This document shows, in pieces, positions 1 through 8,299 of a stretch of DNA of 36,614 nucleotides (position 1 is its first letter; every line of letters starts with the position of its first letter). The stretch comes from an uncultured Bacteroidaceae bacterium (GTDB lineage: Bacteria > Bacteroidota > Bacteroidia > Bacteroidales > Bacteroidaceae): the NCBI GenBank assembly GCA_905234745.1, contig CAJOJD010000028.1, forward strand, positions 1 to 36,614. The letters run 5' to 3'. Under the pieces are notes generated by a model, which was given only the letters and a program-made list of their open reading frames with translations, searched no databases and was not told the DNA's origin. Made by a program: the position numbers and the translations under genes.

Positions 1-85
1 CGGTCTCGTCAATGTGCAGGGCACGCAGCACGTTCTCTGCAATGAACCGTGCATCGGCCGCTGTAGTTCTCCTGAGTGTAATCAT
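1..85 (-). CDS. GNAT-like N-acetyltransferase, N-terminal fragment
   Basis: This is the first 28 codons of a minus-strand gene that continues beyond the left edge. The start ATG is the complement of 83-85. The peptide begins MITLRRTTAADARFIAENVL, which resembles the first beta strand and helix of GNAT-family acetyltransferases (an 'xLRxxTxxDA' opening). Substrate and catalytic core lie outside the window. A minus-strand promoter core (90-120) sits so close that the predicted transcript begins at or very near the ATG, so the mRNA may be leaderless. It is divergent from the DUF4419 gene and shares a symmetric repeat cluster with it. The family call rests only on the N-terminus. Confidence 0.55.
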   Translation of the reverse strand, partial: MITLRRTTAADARFIAENVLRALHIDET

Positions 86-89
86 ACTG

Positions 90-120
90 CAAAGATAGGG
101 CGTTGCAAAAACGTTGCAAA
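90..120 (-). promoter_or_regulatory. Bacteroides-type promoter for the minus-strand acetyltransferase
   Basis: On the minus strand, TTTG (complement of 117-120) and TATCTTTG (complement of 90-97) are separated by 19 bp, matching the -33 TTTG / -7 TAnnTTTG consensus. The -33 box lies inside one CGTTGCA copy of the repeat cluster at 101-143. Confidence 0.6.
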
Positions 121-143
121 AAAAATGCAACGGCAATGCAACG
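101..143. repeat. symmetric cluster of four 7-mers, possible operator
   Basis: CGTTGCA occurs at 101-107 and 112-118, and its exact reverse complement TGCAACG at 126-132 and 137-143. Each pair is spaced by 4 bp and the whole array is mirror-symmetric around position 122, with an A-tract in the middle. It lies between two divergent genes, overlaps the -33 and spacer of the minus-strand promoter, and ends 8 bp before the -33 of the plus-strand promoter. This fits a two-dimer regulator binding site. A hairpin is a second possibility. Confidence 0.6.
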
Positions 144-151
144 CGGATTGA

Positions 152-183
152 TTGGAGTGGGCTGGGACCGGGGCATACATTTG
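152..183 (+). promoter_or_regulatory. promoter for the DUF4419 gene
   Basis: TTG at 152-154 and TACATTTG at 176-183 are 21 bp apart, a good match to the Bacteroides consensus. Transcription would begin near 190, about 20 nt before the chosen ATG at 210. This supports 210 over the upstream in-frame ATG at 114. Confidence 0.6.
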
Positions 184-209
184 CAGCAGAAACGATAAAA
201 CTCACGGAT

Positions 210-1766
210 ATGAAAAAAATGGTTTTTGCATTTGTTTTGTTACTGGGAACTGTTATTGCAATGGCTCAGGAAAAGCAGTCAATAACAATTCAGGTTGAGG
301 ATGTGGAGATAGCCAAGGATTGTCTTCCTGTAAAAACTGGCGCTGACCTGGGTTGCAAGTGGGCTGATGGAGGTCCTTATCTGGGCTCCAGTTTTGCCGA
401 CAAGTCACTGGTTGATGGTGATGAAAATGCATTCTTCTCGATGGTATGTCTGGCATATGCCCAGCATCGGCCAATAGTCCTGTCACCCGATATCATGTGG
501 ATTTTAATCTGCAACGGATACTCTCAGTATGTAAACCGTGATCCGGAAAAGTTCCGTCAGTATCTGGTAGGCCATGAGGGAAAAGAGACGCTTATGATAA
601 AGACTACCCTCGAAACGACTACGGCGCAGAAGGTTGAGAAATTTGCAGAATTGATTGCAAAGGAGACCAAAGGTGATGTCGCCGAACTCATGACCTGTAA
701 CTTCTCTACAACAGGAATGATAGAGAGGATGGTATCACAGATTACACTTATGGAGACAGTAAAGGAGTACTTTGATTTCCTGGAGGGTCTTGTAGGGTGT
801 GGTATTCCCAGCGTGACGCTTGAGGGTACTCCCGATGATTGGCGCCTTCTGCGTGAAAAGACCAGGAAGCTGGGTGAATTCGGAGTAAAGACATGGACAG
901 ATAAGTTGGACCCCATTCTCAATGAGTTTGTTCTGGCAGCCGAAGGTCAGATTAACCTTGAGTTCTGGTGTGATATGGCCATTAAGGGCCGCCCCTGGAA
1001 CTTCCAACTTAAAGGCGGCGGCGGATGCCTTGATCTTTCATATGGTCCGACTCTGTTTACCGGATGGTTCCTGGAATTCATTCCTTTTGATGATAGGGGA
1101 GAGCGTCCGTCAGCTATACCTTATGGACATAAACTGCCTCCACTTATGACAAGCGTTCCCGTCATTCAATACGTAGAGGATGATATGGGTAACTGCATCG
1201 GCATAAACGCTTTGGATCTGCGCGGAGGAATAGTGGGCCTGGCACAGGATACGGCAACTATGGCTCTTAGGCCAGAGATAGGCTGGTTGGTGAGGAATGA
1301 TCCCAAAATGGATTTTGATGAGACCGATGTCCGCGCTAAGATTCAGCAGGCCAAGAGTATGGGCGATGGTGATGTGGTAATCAAAGAGGAGATAAAGAAG
1401 CGCGTAAGACCTGAAATCACATCAACGGTTCAGGTTTCAGGTAAGAAGCCAAAAGCCGGTGATATAATCTATGGCACTGTTCAGGATGCCGAAGGGCCCA
1501 TGATGATGGTTAACATAACTGAGAGGGATGCAACGGAACGAATTGTAGCACATTGCATTACCGATATTGAAGGCAATTTCTCCTTTAAACTGGTCAATCC
1601 GGCTGATTATCTGGAAATAACATATGTAGGATATGAAAAGATAAAGACAGGTTTTACGGGCACGCAGTTTACAATAACAATGGTAGTAAATGAAGATCTG
1701 CCAAGAGTGGAAATTGTAAGTGATCGTGTTCAAGAAACTCCCGGTATTCCTATTCCTCTTCGTTAA
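210..1766 (+). CDS. secreted DUF4419 protein with C-terminal carboxypeptidase-regulatory-like domain
   Basis: The protein has 518 residues from ATG 210. An in-frame ATG at 114 exists, but it lies upstream of the promoter and would give an extension with no signal-peptide character. Residues 1-19 form a signal peptide (MKKMVFAFVLLLGTVIAMA) ending before Gln, so the protein is exported. Roughly residues 55-330 match DUF4419, with the characteristic 'DIMWILICNGYSQYVN' and 'EFWCDMAIKGRPW' stretches. Residues about 417-492 form a CarboxypepD_reg-like beta domain (GTVQDAEG..., DIEGNFSF, YLEITYVGYE). The function of DUF4419 is unknown to me. The C-terminal domain is common in Bacteroidetes surface and periplasmic proteins and suggests binding or anchoring. 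It is a single gene, ended by the palindromic terminator at 1822-1858. Confidence 0.8.
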   Translation: MKKMVFAFVLLLGTVIAMAQEKQSITIQVEDVEIAKDCLPVKTGADLGCKWADGGPYLGSSFADKSLVDGDENAFFSMVCLAYAQHRPIVLSPDIMWILICNGYSQYVNRDPEKFRQYLVGHEGKETLMIKTTLETTTAQKVEKFAELIAKETKGDVAELMTCNFSTTGMIERMVSQITLMETVKEYFDFLEGLVGCGIPSVTLEGTPDDWRLLREKTRKLGEFGVKTWTDKLDPILNEFVLAAEGQINLEFWCDMAIKGRPWNFQLKGGGGCLDLSYGPTLFTGWFLEFIPFDDRGERPSAIPYGHKLPPLMTSVPVIQYVEDDMGNCIGINALDLRGGIVGLAQDTATMALRPEIGWLVRNDPKMDFDETDVRAKIQQAKSMGDGDVVIKEEIKKRVRPEITSTVQVSGKKPKAGDIIYGTVQDAEGPMMMVNITERDATERIVAHCITDIEGNFSFKLVNPADYLEITYVGYEKIKTGFTGTQFTITMVVNEDLPRVEIVSDRVQETPGIPIPLR

Positions 1767-1821
1767 GCTTTTCCATTCTGAGGGTAAGATTGGTGATTGA
1801 TAAATAGGTTTGTTGAAAAGT

Positions 1822-1858
1822 AGTACCATTGGGGTCTGTCCCCAATGGTACTCTTTTT
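1822..1858 (+). terminator. hairpin terminator made from a REP-like palindrome (copy 1)
   Basis: A 13-bp perfect stem (1822-1834 with 1840-1852, loop TCTGT) is preceded by an A-run and followed by CTTTTT, so it should terminate transcription, possibly in both directions. The core GTACCATTGGGG...CCCCAATGGTAC recurs at 23979-24007, so it is a dispersed genomic element rather than a gene-specific terminator. Confidence 0.75.
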
Positions 1859-1859
1859 G

Positions 1860-1867
1860 TATCTTCG
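1860..1867 (+). promoter_or_regulatory. -7 promoter element for the nucleoside-recognition protein
   Basis: TATCTTCG matches TAnnTTTG with one C for T and lies 23 bp before the ATG at 1891. No clear -33 TTTG is seen, because that position falls inside the preceding palindrome. The same TATCTTCG core recurs before two other genes in the window (15954 and 22808). Confidence 0.45.
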
Positions 1868-1890
1868 CAAATAATAATGTACAGGCGCGT

Positions 1891-3117
1891 ATGGTACTCA
1901 ACTGGATTTGGATTTCGTTCTTTCTTATAGCTTTTGTGGTGGCTGTGATACAGCTTTGCATGGGTAATGCGGGCGTGTTTCAGGATATAATGGACTCAAC
2001 GTTCTCATCGGCCAAGACGGGCTTTGAGATATCACTTGGACTGACAGGTGTGCTGTCTCTGTGGCTGGGTATCATGAAGATTGGCGAGAAGGGTGGCCTG
2101 GTGAATACTTTCGCCCGATGGCTGAGCCCCGTGTTCTCACGCCTGTTCCCCGACCTGCCCAAGAATGACCCTGCCTACGGACATATATTCATGAACGTTG
2201 CAGCCAATATGCTGGGACTGGACAATGCCGCTACTCCCATGGGACTTAAGGCGATGGAGCGCATGCAGGAACTGAACAAGACCAAGGATGTGGCATCAAA
2301 TCCCATGATCATGTTCCTGGTGCTCAATACATCGGGCCTGACCATCATTCCGGTAAGCGTACTGGTGTACCGAGCACAGATGGGTGCCGCTCAGCCGGCC
2401 GATGTATTCATCCCGATCCTGCTGGCCACATTCTTCTCTACTCTGGTGGGTCTGCTTGTTACCTGCTTTATCCAGAAGATTCATTTTGACAAGGTTCTGA
2501 TTGGCTTTGTGGGCGGACTGAGCGTACTGGTCGCCCTGATTATTTGGGGATTCTCACAGCTGCCGGCTGTAAAGATTGGTCCGGTATCGACATCTATTGC
2601 CAACATCATCCTGTTCGTGGTGATAATAGGTTTTATAGTGTCAGGCATAAAGGCCAAGATAAATGTCTATGAGGCATTCGTTGAGGGAGCCAAGGACGGC
2701 TTCACGACAGCGGTCAAGATTATACCTTACCTGATTGCAATCCTGGTGGGCATTGGCGTGTTCCGTGCATCGGGCGCAATGGATGCCGTGGTTAACGGCG
2801 TTGCCTGGTGTGCCGATAAGTGCGGACTGGACACACAGTTTGTAGGCGCTCTGCCTACGGCTCTGATGAAACCGCTTTCCGGCGGTGGAGCACGCGGTCT
2901 GATGATTGACGCGATGACCACTTACGGTGCCGATTCGTTCACCGGACGTCTGGCCTGCCTGTTCCAGGGCTCTACCGATACAACCTTCTACATTCTGGCG
3001 GTTTACTTTGGCAGCGTGAACATAAAGAATACACGTCATGCCGTGGGCTGCGGCCTGCTGGCCGACCTGGCTGGTATACTTGCCGCAATATTCCTGGCAT
3101 ATCTGTTCTTTGCATAA
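1891..3117 (+). CDS. nucleoside recognition (SpmA/SpmB-like) membrane protein
   Basis: The protein has 408 residues from ATG 1891. An upstream in-frame ATG at 1810 would run through the terminator palindrome and is rejected. It is highly hydrophobic, with several membrane segments, and carries two copies of the nucleoside-recognition 'Gate' fold: an N-terminal half with 'AANMLGLDNAATPMGLKAM' and a C-terminal half with 'ALMKPLSGGGARGLMID' and 'FQGSTDTTFYILAVYFG'. These are the hallmark regions of SpmA and SpmB, which are separate proteins in sporulating Firmicutes and occur here as one fused polypeptide, a form I associate with Bacteroidetes. The role is probably transport or membrane-associated nucleoside recognition; the substrate is unknown. 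ybeY follows after 12 bp. Confidence 0.8.
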   Translation: MVLNWIWISFFLIAFVVAVIQLCMGNAGVFQDIMDSTFSSAKTGFEISLGLTGVLSLWLGIMKIGEKGGLVNTFARWLSPVFSRLFPDLPKNDPAYGHIFMNVAANMLGLDNAATPMGLKAMERMQELNKTKDVASNPMIMFLVLNTSGLTIIPVSVLVYRAQMGAAQPADVFIPILLATFFSTLVGLLVTCFIQKIHFDKVLIGFVGGLSVLVALIIWGFSQLPAVKIGPVSTSIANIILFVVIIGFIVSGIKAKINVYEAFVEGAKDGFTTAVKIIPYLIAILVGIGVFRASGAMDAVVNGVAWCADKCGLDTQFVGALPTALMKPLSGGGARGLMIDAMTTYGADSFTGRLACLFQGSTDTTFYILAVYFGSVNIKNTRHAVGCGLLADLAGILAAIFLAYLFFA

Positions 3118-3129
3118 ACTTAAAACACG

Positions 3130-3558
3130 ATGATATCATTCCTGACTGAAAACATAAAGACACCACGCCTGGACCGAAAGGCGGTGAGGGCATGGATTGC
3201 TGCAGTGGCTGCCACATATGACGGCCGCAAGGTGGGCAACCTGAACTATATCTTCTGTAATGACGACCGTATCCTGGAAGTGAATAAAGAGTTCCTGGGA
3301 CATGACTATTACACGGATATAATCACGTTTGATTACAGCGAGCCGGCCGTGGTGAGCGGCGACATGTACATCAGTTTGGACACGGTATTGAGTAACAGTT
3401 CCAAGTTTCATACGTCTTATGACAAAGAACTGATGAGAGTGATCATTCACGGGGTGCTGCATCTGTGCGGCATCAACGACAAGGGACCTGGCGAGCGCGC
3501 CGTAATGGAAGCCGCCGAGGAGAGGGCTCTTGATATGTGGTACAAGAAACAGTTTTGA
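3130..3558 (+). CDS. ybeY: endoribonuclease YbeY
   Basis: The protein has 142 residues, normal for YbeY, a metal-dependent endoribonuclease needed for 16S rRNA 3' maturation and ribosome quality control. The signature HGVLHLCGINDKGPGE is at about 107-122: H107 and H111 are present and the third canonical metal-ligand His is replaced by Lys118 (NDK instead of xDH). I believe this is usual in Bacteroidetes YbeY, so it is not treated as inactivation. The mid-protein 'DYYTDIITFDY' is also typical. The gene lies 12 bp after the SpmAB-like gene and 3 bp before the TPR gene, so it is probably co-transcribed with them. Confidence 0.9.
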   Translation: MISFLTENIKTPRLDRKAVRAWIAAVAATYDGRKVGNLNYIFCNDDRILEVNKEFLGHDYYTDIITFDYSEPAVVSGDMYISLDTVLSNSSKFHTSYDKELMRVIIHGVLHLCGINDKGPGERAVMEAAEERALDMWYKKQF

Positions 3559-3561
3559 TTA

Positions 3562-6500
3562 ATGAGAAAGATACTATTGTCTGCAGTGCTGTGCCTTACA
3601 GGGGCATTTGCGGGCGTATCGGCCCAAAGCCGTCTGACGGATGCCGATACACGTTTGCTTGATGAGTGCCGCACTGTGTTTACGCAAGGAGATTACGGCG
3701 CTGCCGGGTCACTGCTTGACGAATGGGTCAATCTGACCAAGAGCAGGAAACAGGCACTGACCGAGGAGATAGAGTATATGCAGGTGGTAATAGCAGCTGA
3801 AAAGGATCTATCCACAGCTATGCCGGCCATTCAGATATTCATGTCCAAGTACCCGAACTCGATGTACAACAACCGTATGCTTGCCCTGATGGGCTCGTCA
3901 CACTTTGTTCTGCACGAGTATCAGGAGGCCATCGAGTGCTTTGACGAGTGTGACCCGCTGCTTCTGGATTCCAAGGATTGTCAGCGCATGGTCCGCCATA
4001 ACGCCATCTCCCTGTTCCGATGCGGACGCGCCCAGGAGGGATATCTGCAACTGACCATTCTGGCACGCCTGGTCGAAGACCCTGACCAGGATGAGGATAT
4101 TGTATTCTATCGTGCATACAACGATTATCTGAACGGAAGGAACGATCAGGCCTCCATAGGTTTTGAGAGATCACTCGAAACCCGTCACGACGATGAGGCC
4201 CGCCTATATCTGGCCGATATGGACCTGAACGGCGGCGGTGATATGACTGATGCGTACAATACCGCAAATGAACTGGTGGCCACTTCCGAGGATCCCTATG
4301 TCGAGGCAGAGGCCGAGCGTATACTCGGTGAGTATTGGTACCGCAAGGGTGAATATGCCAAGGCTGTGGACCTGCTGACCAGTTACATGGCTACCGGCCA
4401 GAGTCAGGATGAACGTTATGACACTTATCTGCTGGGAATGTCCGAGTTCCAGACCAGCGATATGGACGGTGCTTTGGAGCATCTCTCCAAGGTTGTAACC
4501 AATGATGACGCAGTGACACAGAACGCTCTGCTCCATATGGGTCTGGCTTCGCTCAGCAAGAAGGACAAGAATGCCGCCCGTCTGGCATTTGAAAGGGCTT
4601 CGAATATCCCGGGCAAGCCTGAGGTGAGAGAGCAGGCGCTCTATAACTATGCAATGGTAATACATGAGACATCATACTCGCCGTTTGCCGAGTCGGTAAC
4701 ATCGATGGAGCGTTTCCTGAACGAATTCCCCAAATCAGCCTATGCCGACAAGGTGAGCAGTTACCTGGTTGATGTCTATATGAACACCACCAGTTATGAC
4801 GCCGCACTGGCATCGATAGCCAAGATCCAGAATCCGGGCGCATCGATCCTGGCGGCCAAGATGCAGCTTCTGTACAAGAAGGCTATGGATGACATGGCGG
4901 CCGGCAATTACGATGATGTGCCTCAGACCTTGACCGATGTCATAGCACTGGAGCGTTATGACCGCAAGACTGCAAACGAAGCTTTGTTCTGGCGCGGTGA
5001 GTGCTACTACCGCATGGGCCAGACAGACCGCGCCGAGGCAGACTACAGCCGTTACCTGGCACTGACCGGAAGCGGTATGACCCACAGCAGCGGACTTGCC
5101 AACTACGGATTGGGATATATCTACTATAACAAAAAGGATTATACCAAGAGCGGAAAGTACTTCAAGACAGTGCTTGAGACATCACGTCAGATTGGTCTTG
5201 AGAACGAGATCATAGCCGATGCCGCCCTGCGTGCGGGTGACTGCGCGTTCTATGGCCGTCAGTATGACCTGGCCAAGGAATATTACGGTACGGCAATCAA
5301 TCTTGTGCCGGCCACAGGTGACTATGCTCTTTATCAGTCGGGTCTGGTGAACGGACTTCAGCGCAATTACCGTCAGAAGATACTTGACCTGGACAAGCTC
5401 ACGGTCAACTATCCCCAGTCCCCATATGTTCCGTCGGCTCTCTATGAAGAGGGACGCGCATATCAGCAGATTGACAAACCCGATGAGGCAGTTGCAGTAT
5501 TTGCCCGTATCATAACCGAATATCCCAATACGGACCTGGCGCGCAAGGCATCGGCCGAAACGGCTCTCATATACTATCAGACCGATAAGTACGACCTGGC
5601 AATCGCCGCCTACAAGGATGTGATTGCACGTTATCCGGGCAGCGACGAGGCCCGTACCGCTTTGGTGGACCTTAAATCCATCTATGTCGAGAATGGTGAC
5701 ATCAACACATACCTGACTTATACCGAGACGGTTCAGGGTGCTACTCCCATTGCCATAAGCGAGCGTGATTCACTTACATATGCCGCTGCCGAGGGCCTGT
5801 TCAGCCGTGGTCAGAAGGCTGATGCCAAGAACAGGTTCAGGGAGTATCTTGAACTCTATCCCAACGGAGCGTTCGCAGCCAATGCATGGTACTATCAGGG
5901 ACTCATGCTTGAGGAGGAGAATGACTATGAGAATGCATATGAGAGTTTCATGCACAGTGCCTCTTATGAGAGCAGCCGTTTCTGTGAGAGTGCTCTTGAC
6001 CATGCCGCTCAGATGGCGTGGGCTGTAGGCGACTGGGAGACCGCGATGGATACTTACATACGCCTGTACGGCAAGACCACCAATGCCGAACGTCAGCGTA
6101 TCAGCCTGTTCCGCATAGTAAGCAGCGCAGGCCAGATAAGCGAGTATGATGCCGTACTGCTTTATGCCGACAAGGCCTTGCAGTCACAGCTTACAGCCGA
6201 CCAGAAGACAGAGGTGACATACTGGAAGGCACAGTCTCTGCTTGAAACCGGAAAGCGTTCAGATGCCCGTCCGTTGCTTGAGGAACTCTCCAAGGATACC
6301 CGTTCCCGTTATGGAGCCGAGTCGGATTATCTGCTCAGTCAGCTGCTGTTTGACAGCGGAGACAAAGAGGGTGCCGAGAAGGTGATAATGGATTTCATAC
6401 AGGAGGGTACTCCCCATATGTACTGGCTGGCACGCAGTTTCATACTGCTCAGTGATATCTATAAGTCTCAGGGTAAGGATGTTGAGGCGCGTCAGTATCT

Positions 6501-6573
6501 GCTCTCGCTCAAATCCAACTACACCGAGGAAGACGACATAGCTGATATGATTGCAAAACGACTTGAAGAATGA
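3562..6573 (+). CDS. large exported tetratricopeptide-repeat protein
   Basis: The protein has 1003 residues. The first 21 residues (MRKILLSAVLCLTGAFAGVSA) form a signal peptide with cleavage before Gln. The rest is nearly all helical TPR-type repeats, e.g. 'ALFWRGECYYRMGQTDRAEADYSRYL' split over residues near 470-500, and 'ALYEEGRAYQQIDKPDEAVAVF' near 630. There is no enzymatic motif. It is expected in the periplasm as a protein-binding scaffold. Its stop codon overlaps the first possible ATG of the next gene, an outer-membrane barrel, which suggests the two are produced together and may interact in envelope assembly. I do not recognise a named family member. Confidence 0.8.
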   Translation: MRKILLSAVLCLTGAFAGVSAQSRLTDADTRLLDECRTVFTQGDYGAAGSLLDEWVNLTKSRKQALTEEIEYMQVVIAAEKDLSTAMPAIQIFMSKYPNSMYNNRMLALMGSSHFVLHEYQEAIECFDECDPLLLDSKDCQRMVRHNAISLFRCGRAQEGYLQLTILARLVEDPDQDEDIVFYRAYNDYLNGRNDQASIGFERSLETRHDDEARLYLADMDLNGGGDMTDAYNTANELVATSEDPYVEAEAERILGEYWYRKGEYAKAVDLLTSYMATGQSQDERYDTYLLGMSEFQTSDMDGALEHLSKVVTNDDAVTQNALLHMGLASLSKKDKNAARLAFERASNIPGKPEVREQALYNYAMVIHETSYSPFAESVTSMERFLNEFPKSAYADKVSSYLVDVYMNTTSYDAALASIAKIQNPGASILAAKMQLLYKKAMDDMAAGNYDDVPQTLTDVIALERYDRKTANEALFWRGECYYRMGQTDRAEADYSRYLALTGSGMTHSSGLANYGLGYIYYNKKDYTKSGKYFKTVLETSRQIGLENEIIADAALRAGDCAFYGRQYDLAKEYYGTAINLVPATGDYALYQSGLVNGLQRNYRQKILDLDKLTVNYPQSPYVPSALYEEGRAYQQIDKPDEAVAVFARIITEYPNTDLARKASAETALIYYQTDKYDLAIAAYKDVIARYPGSDEARTALVDLKSIYVENGDINTYLTYTETVQGATPIAISERDSLTYAAAEGLFSRGQKADAKNRFREYLELYPNGAFAANAWYYQGLMLEEENDYENAYESFMHSASYESSRFCESALDHAAQMAWAVGDWETAMDTYIRLYGKTTNAERQRISLFRIVSSAGQISEYDAVLLYADKALQSQLTADQKTEVTYWKAQSLLETGKRSDARPLLEELSKDTRSRYGAESDYLLSQLLFDSGDKEGAEKVIMDFIQEGTPHMYWLARSFILLSDIYKSQGKDVEARQYLLSLKSNYTEEDDIADMIAKRLEE

Positions 6574-8173
6574 CTGTTATGAAAAGATATATTCTGCCGG
6601 TCCTTATGACCGTAATATGCTGGAGCGGAGTAAGAGCACAGGATGATGTGCTTCCGTCCAGATCACTCACCATTGAGGGTTCCTACAACCCGTCCATGTC
6701 GGAGCAGGGCAAGATAATGCCGGTGCCCGAACGCCCGCAGACCCAGAGGCAGGCGGCAACCGTGAGTTACCGTACCGAGGCCAACCCCCATAAGGGCTAC
6801 GACCGCACTCCCATGGGCGTGTTCGGCGAGCAGTCCGATGATGTCAAAGAGAGCAGCTCGGACTGCTTGATGCGGGATGGAGGATTTCCGACAGGGATCT
6901 TCTGACCATATCGGGACTTATGGACGGCTGGTCCACCAAGCCCGACGGCCAGTGGAAGTCAAAGATGTTCAACGGTGACCTTAAGGCCGAGTACTCCCAC
7001 CGTTTCGACAGCCTTGCCATAGGCCTTTACGGCGGTTACGGACACAGCGGTTTCAATTACCGTGAAGGAAAAGACACCACCGCTGCAATTATTGATGCCA
7101 GCAACTTTAACCAGAAGATAAACAGGGCCGATGTGGGTCTCTGGGTGAACGGCGAATTCAGAAACGTTGAATGGCATCTGGATGCAGGCATGCAGTGGCT
7201 GTCACGCAAGGGACTCAACCTGAACGGCAATCAGGCCGACAACAAAGAGCGTCTGCTGCGCATAGACGCCGGACTGGAGATGCCTCTCCTTGGTGGCCGT
7301 GGAGGTCTGGACTACAACCAGAAGACAGCCTCCTACAGTTGGCAGGGTATTTACGGCACCGCTTACAACAATTTTACCACGCTTACATTCTCTCCGTACT
7401 GGAAACAGACTTGGGGCAATCTTGATACCCGACTGGGACTCAATCTTGACATACGCACTGCCGCCGGAAAGAAATTCCTGGCATCACCAATGCTGACAGC
7501 CTCTTACAATGCGGGAGAGAGTTTCAGGCTTCTGGCCGGAATAACCGGCGGACTCAGGGACAACAGCATGCGCACATTGGCCGGCACATCTCCCTACTGG
7601 TCAGAGATGGAACAGATAAGGGACGGATATGAAACGGTGAATGCCTCAATAGGCGCTGCATATTCACAGGGCACATGGCTTACCCTTTCACTGCGTGGCG
7701 GATACCGCCATATCATGGATGACCTGTTCCAGGTGGTACATGACAGCATCATATTGACATCAAGACTCAGTCAGGAGGGATCGGACGTAATGTATGCCCG
7801 TCTGGATGCCGATATGCAGTTTGCCGACAAGGCGCAGGTCAGGATGGAGGTAACGGGTAACGCATATACCGGAAAGTACTCCGATGGCGTCCTGGCACTT
7901 AAGCCTGTAGTGGACGGCTCACTGTTCGGAAAGGTCAGTATCATGCCGGGGCTGGATGCCATGCTCACCTATAGGGCAATGGTATTCGGAAAGGTTGACG
8001 GAGCAAGGATGCCCATGGTAAACGATGTGGCACTGACGCTTGATTATGATTTCCGTCCAAACCTTTCATTCTATCTGACGGGTAACCGTCTTGCAGGCGG
8101 CAATTACTATTATTGGGCCGGTTACCGGGCCATCAAGCCTTCGGTACTTGCAGGTCTCACATACCGGTTCTGA
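6570..8173 (+). pseudogene. outer-membrane beta-barrel protein (TonB-receptor-like) split by a frameshift
   Basis: The first part (start 6570, or ATG 6579) encodes a signal peptide (MKRYILPVLMTVICWSGVRA) and a proline-rich N-terminus, and stops at 6905. The second part is open in frame +2 from before 6850 to 8173 and has alternating amphipathic strands typical of an outer-membrane barrel, ending in Tyr-Arg-Phe as barrel proteins do. Dropping two bases within the GAGAG at 6849-6853 joins the frames smoothly as ...DVKE-QLGLLDAGWRISDRDLL.... The intact product would be about 530 residues. The break could be a true recent mutation or a sequencing error. The gene overlaps the stop of the TPR gene, so the two form a pair. 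Confidence 0.7.
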
Positions 8174-8197
8174 CTTTTTATTAATATTAATATTAAT

Positions 8198-8237
8198 AAG
8201 GTGGAAGGAGTGAATTTTTTATCTCTTTCCACCTTTT
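8198..8237 (+). terminator. intrinsic terminator after the barrel gene
   Basis: A 13-bp stem pairs 8198-8210 (AAGGTGGAAGGAG) with 8223-8235 (CTCTTTCCACCTT), including one G-U pair, and is followed by TTTT. It closes the 1891-8173 gene group before the topA promoter. Confidence 0.7.
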
Positions 8238-8256
8238 CTATATGTTTTTTTTGTTC

Positions 8257-8264
8257 TACTTTTG
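8257..8264 (+). promoter_or_regulatory. -7 promoter element for topA
   Basis: TACTTTTG is an exact TAnnTTTG match, 35 bp before the topA ATG. The -33 region is T-rich (CTTTTC) without a clean TTTG. Confidence 0.5.
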
Positions 8265-8299
8265 CCGCGCCTTTAGGGCATAACTAATATAAGAATAAC

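Noticed and set aside
114-209. N-terminal extension of the DUF4419 gene from ATG 114
   Set aside because: It lies across the repeat cluster and promoter, and a proper signal peptide starts at 210.
1810-1890. N-terminal extension of the SpmAB-like gene
   Set aside because: It reads through the terminator palindrome and the -7 box; the membrane protein begins naturally at ATG 1891.
3448-3500. Loss of the third metal-binding His in YbeY as a sign of inactivation
   Set aside because: The HGxLHLCGxxDK form is, to my recollection, normal for Bacteroidetes YbeY, so it is a lineage trait.
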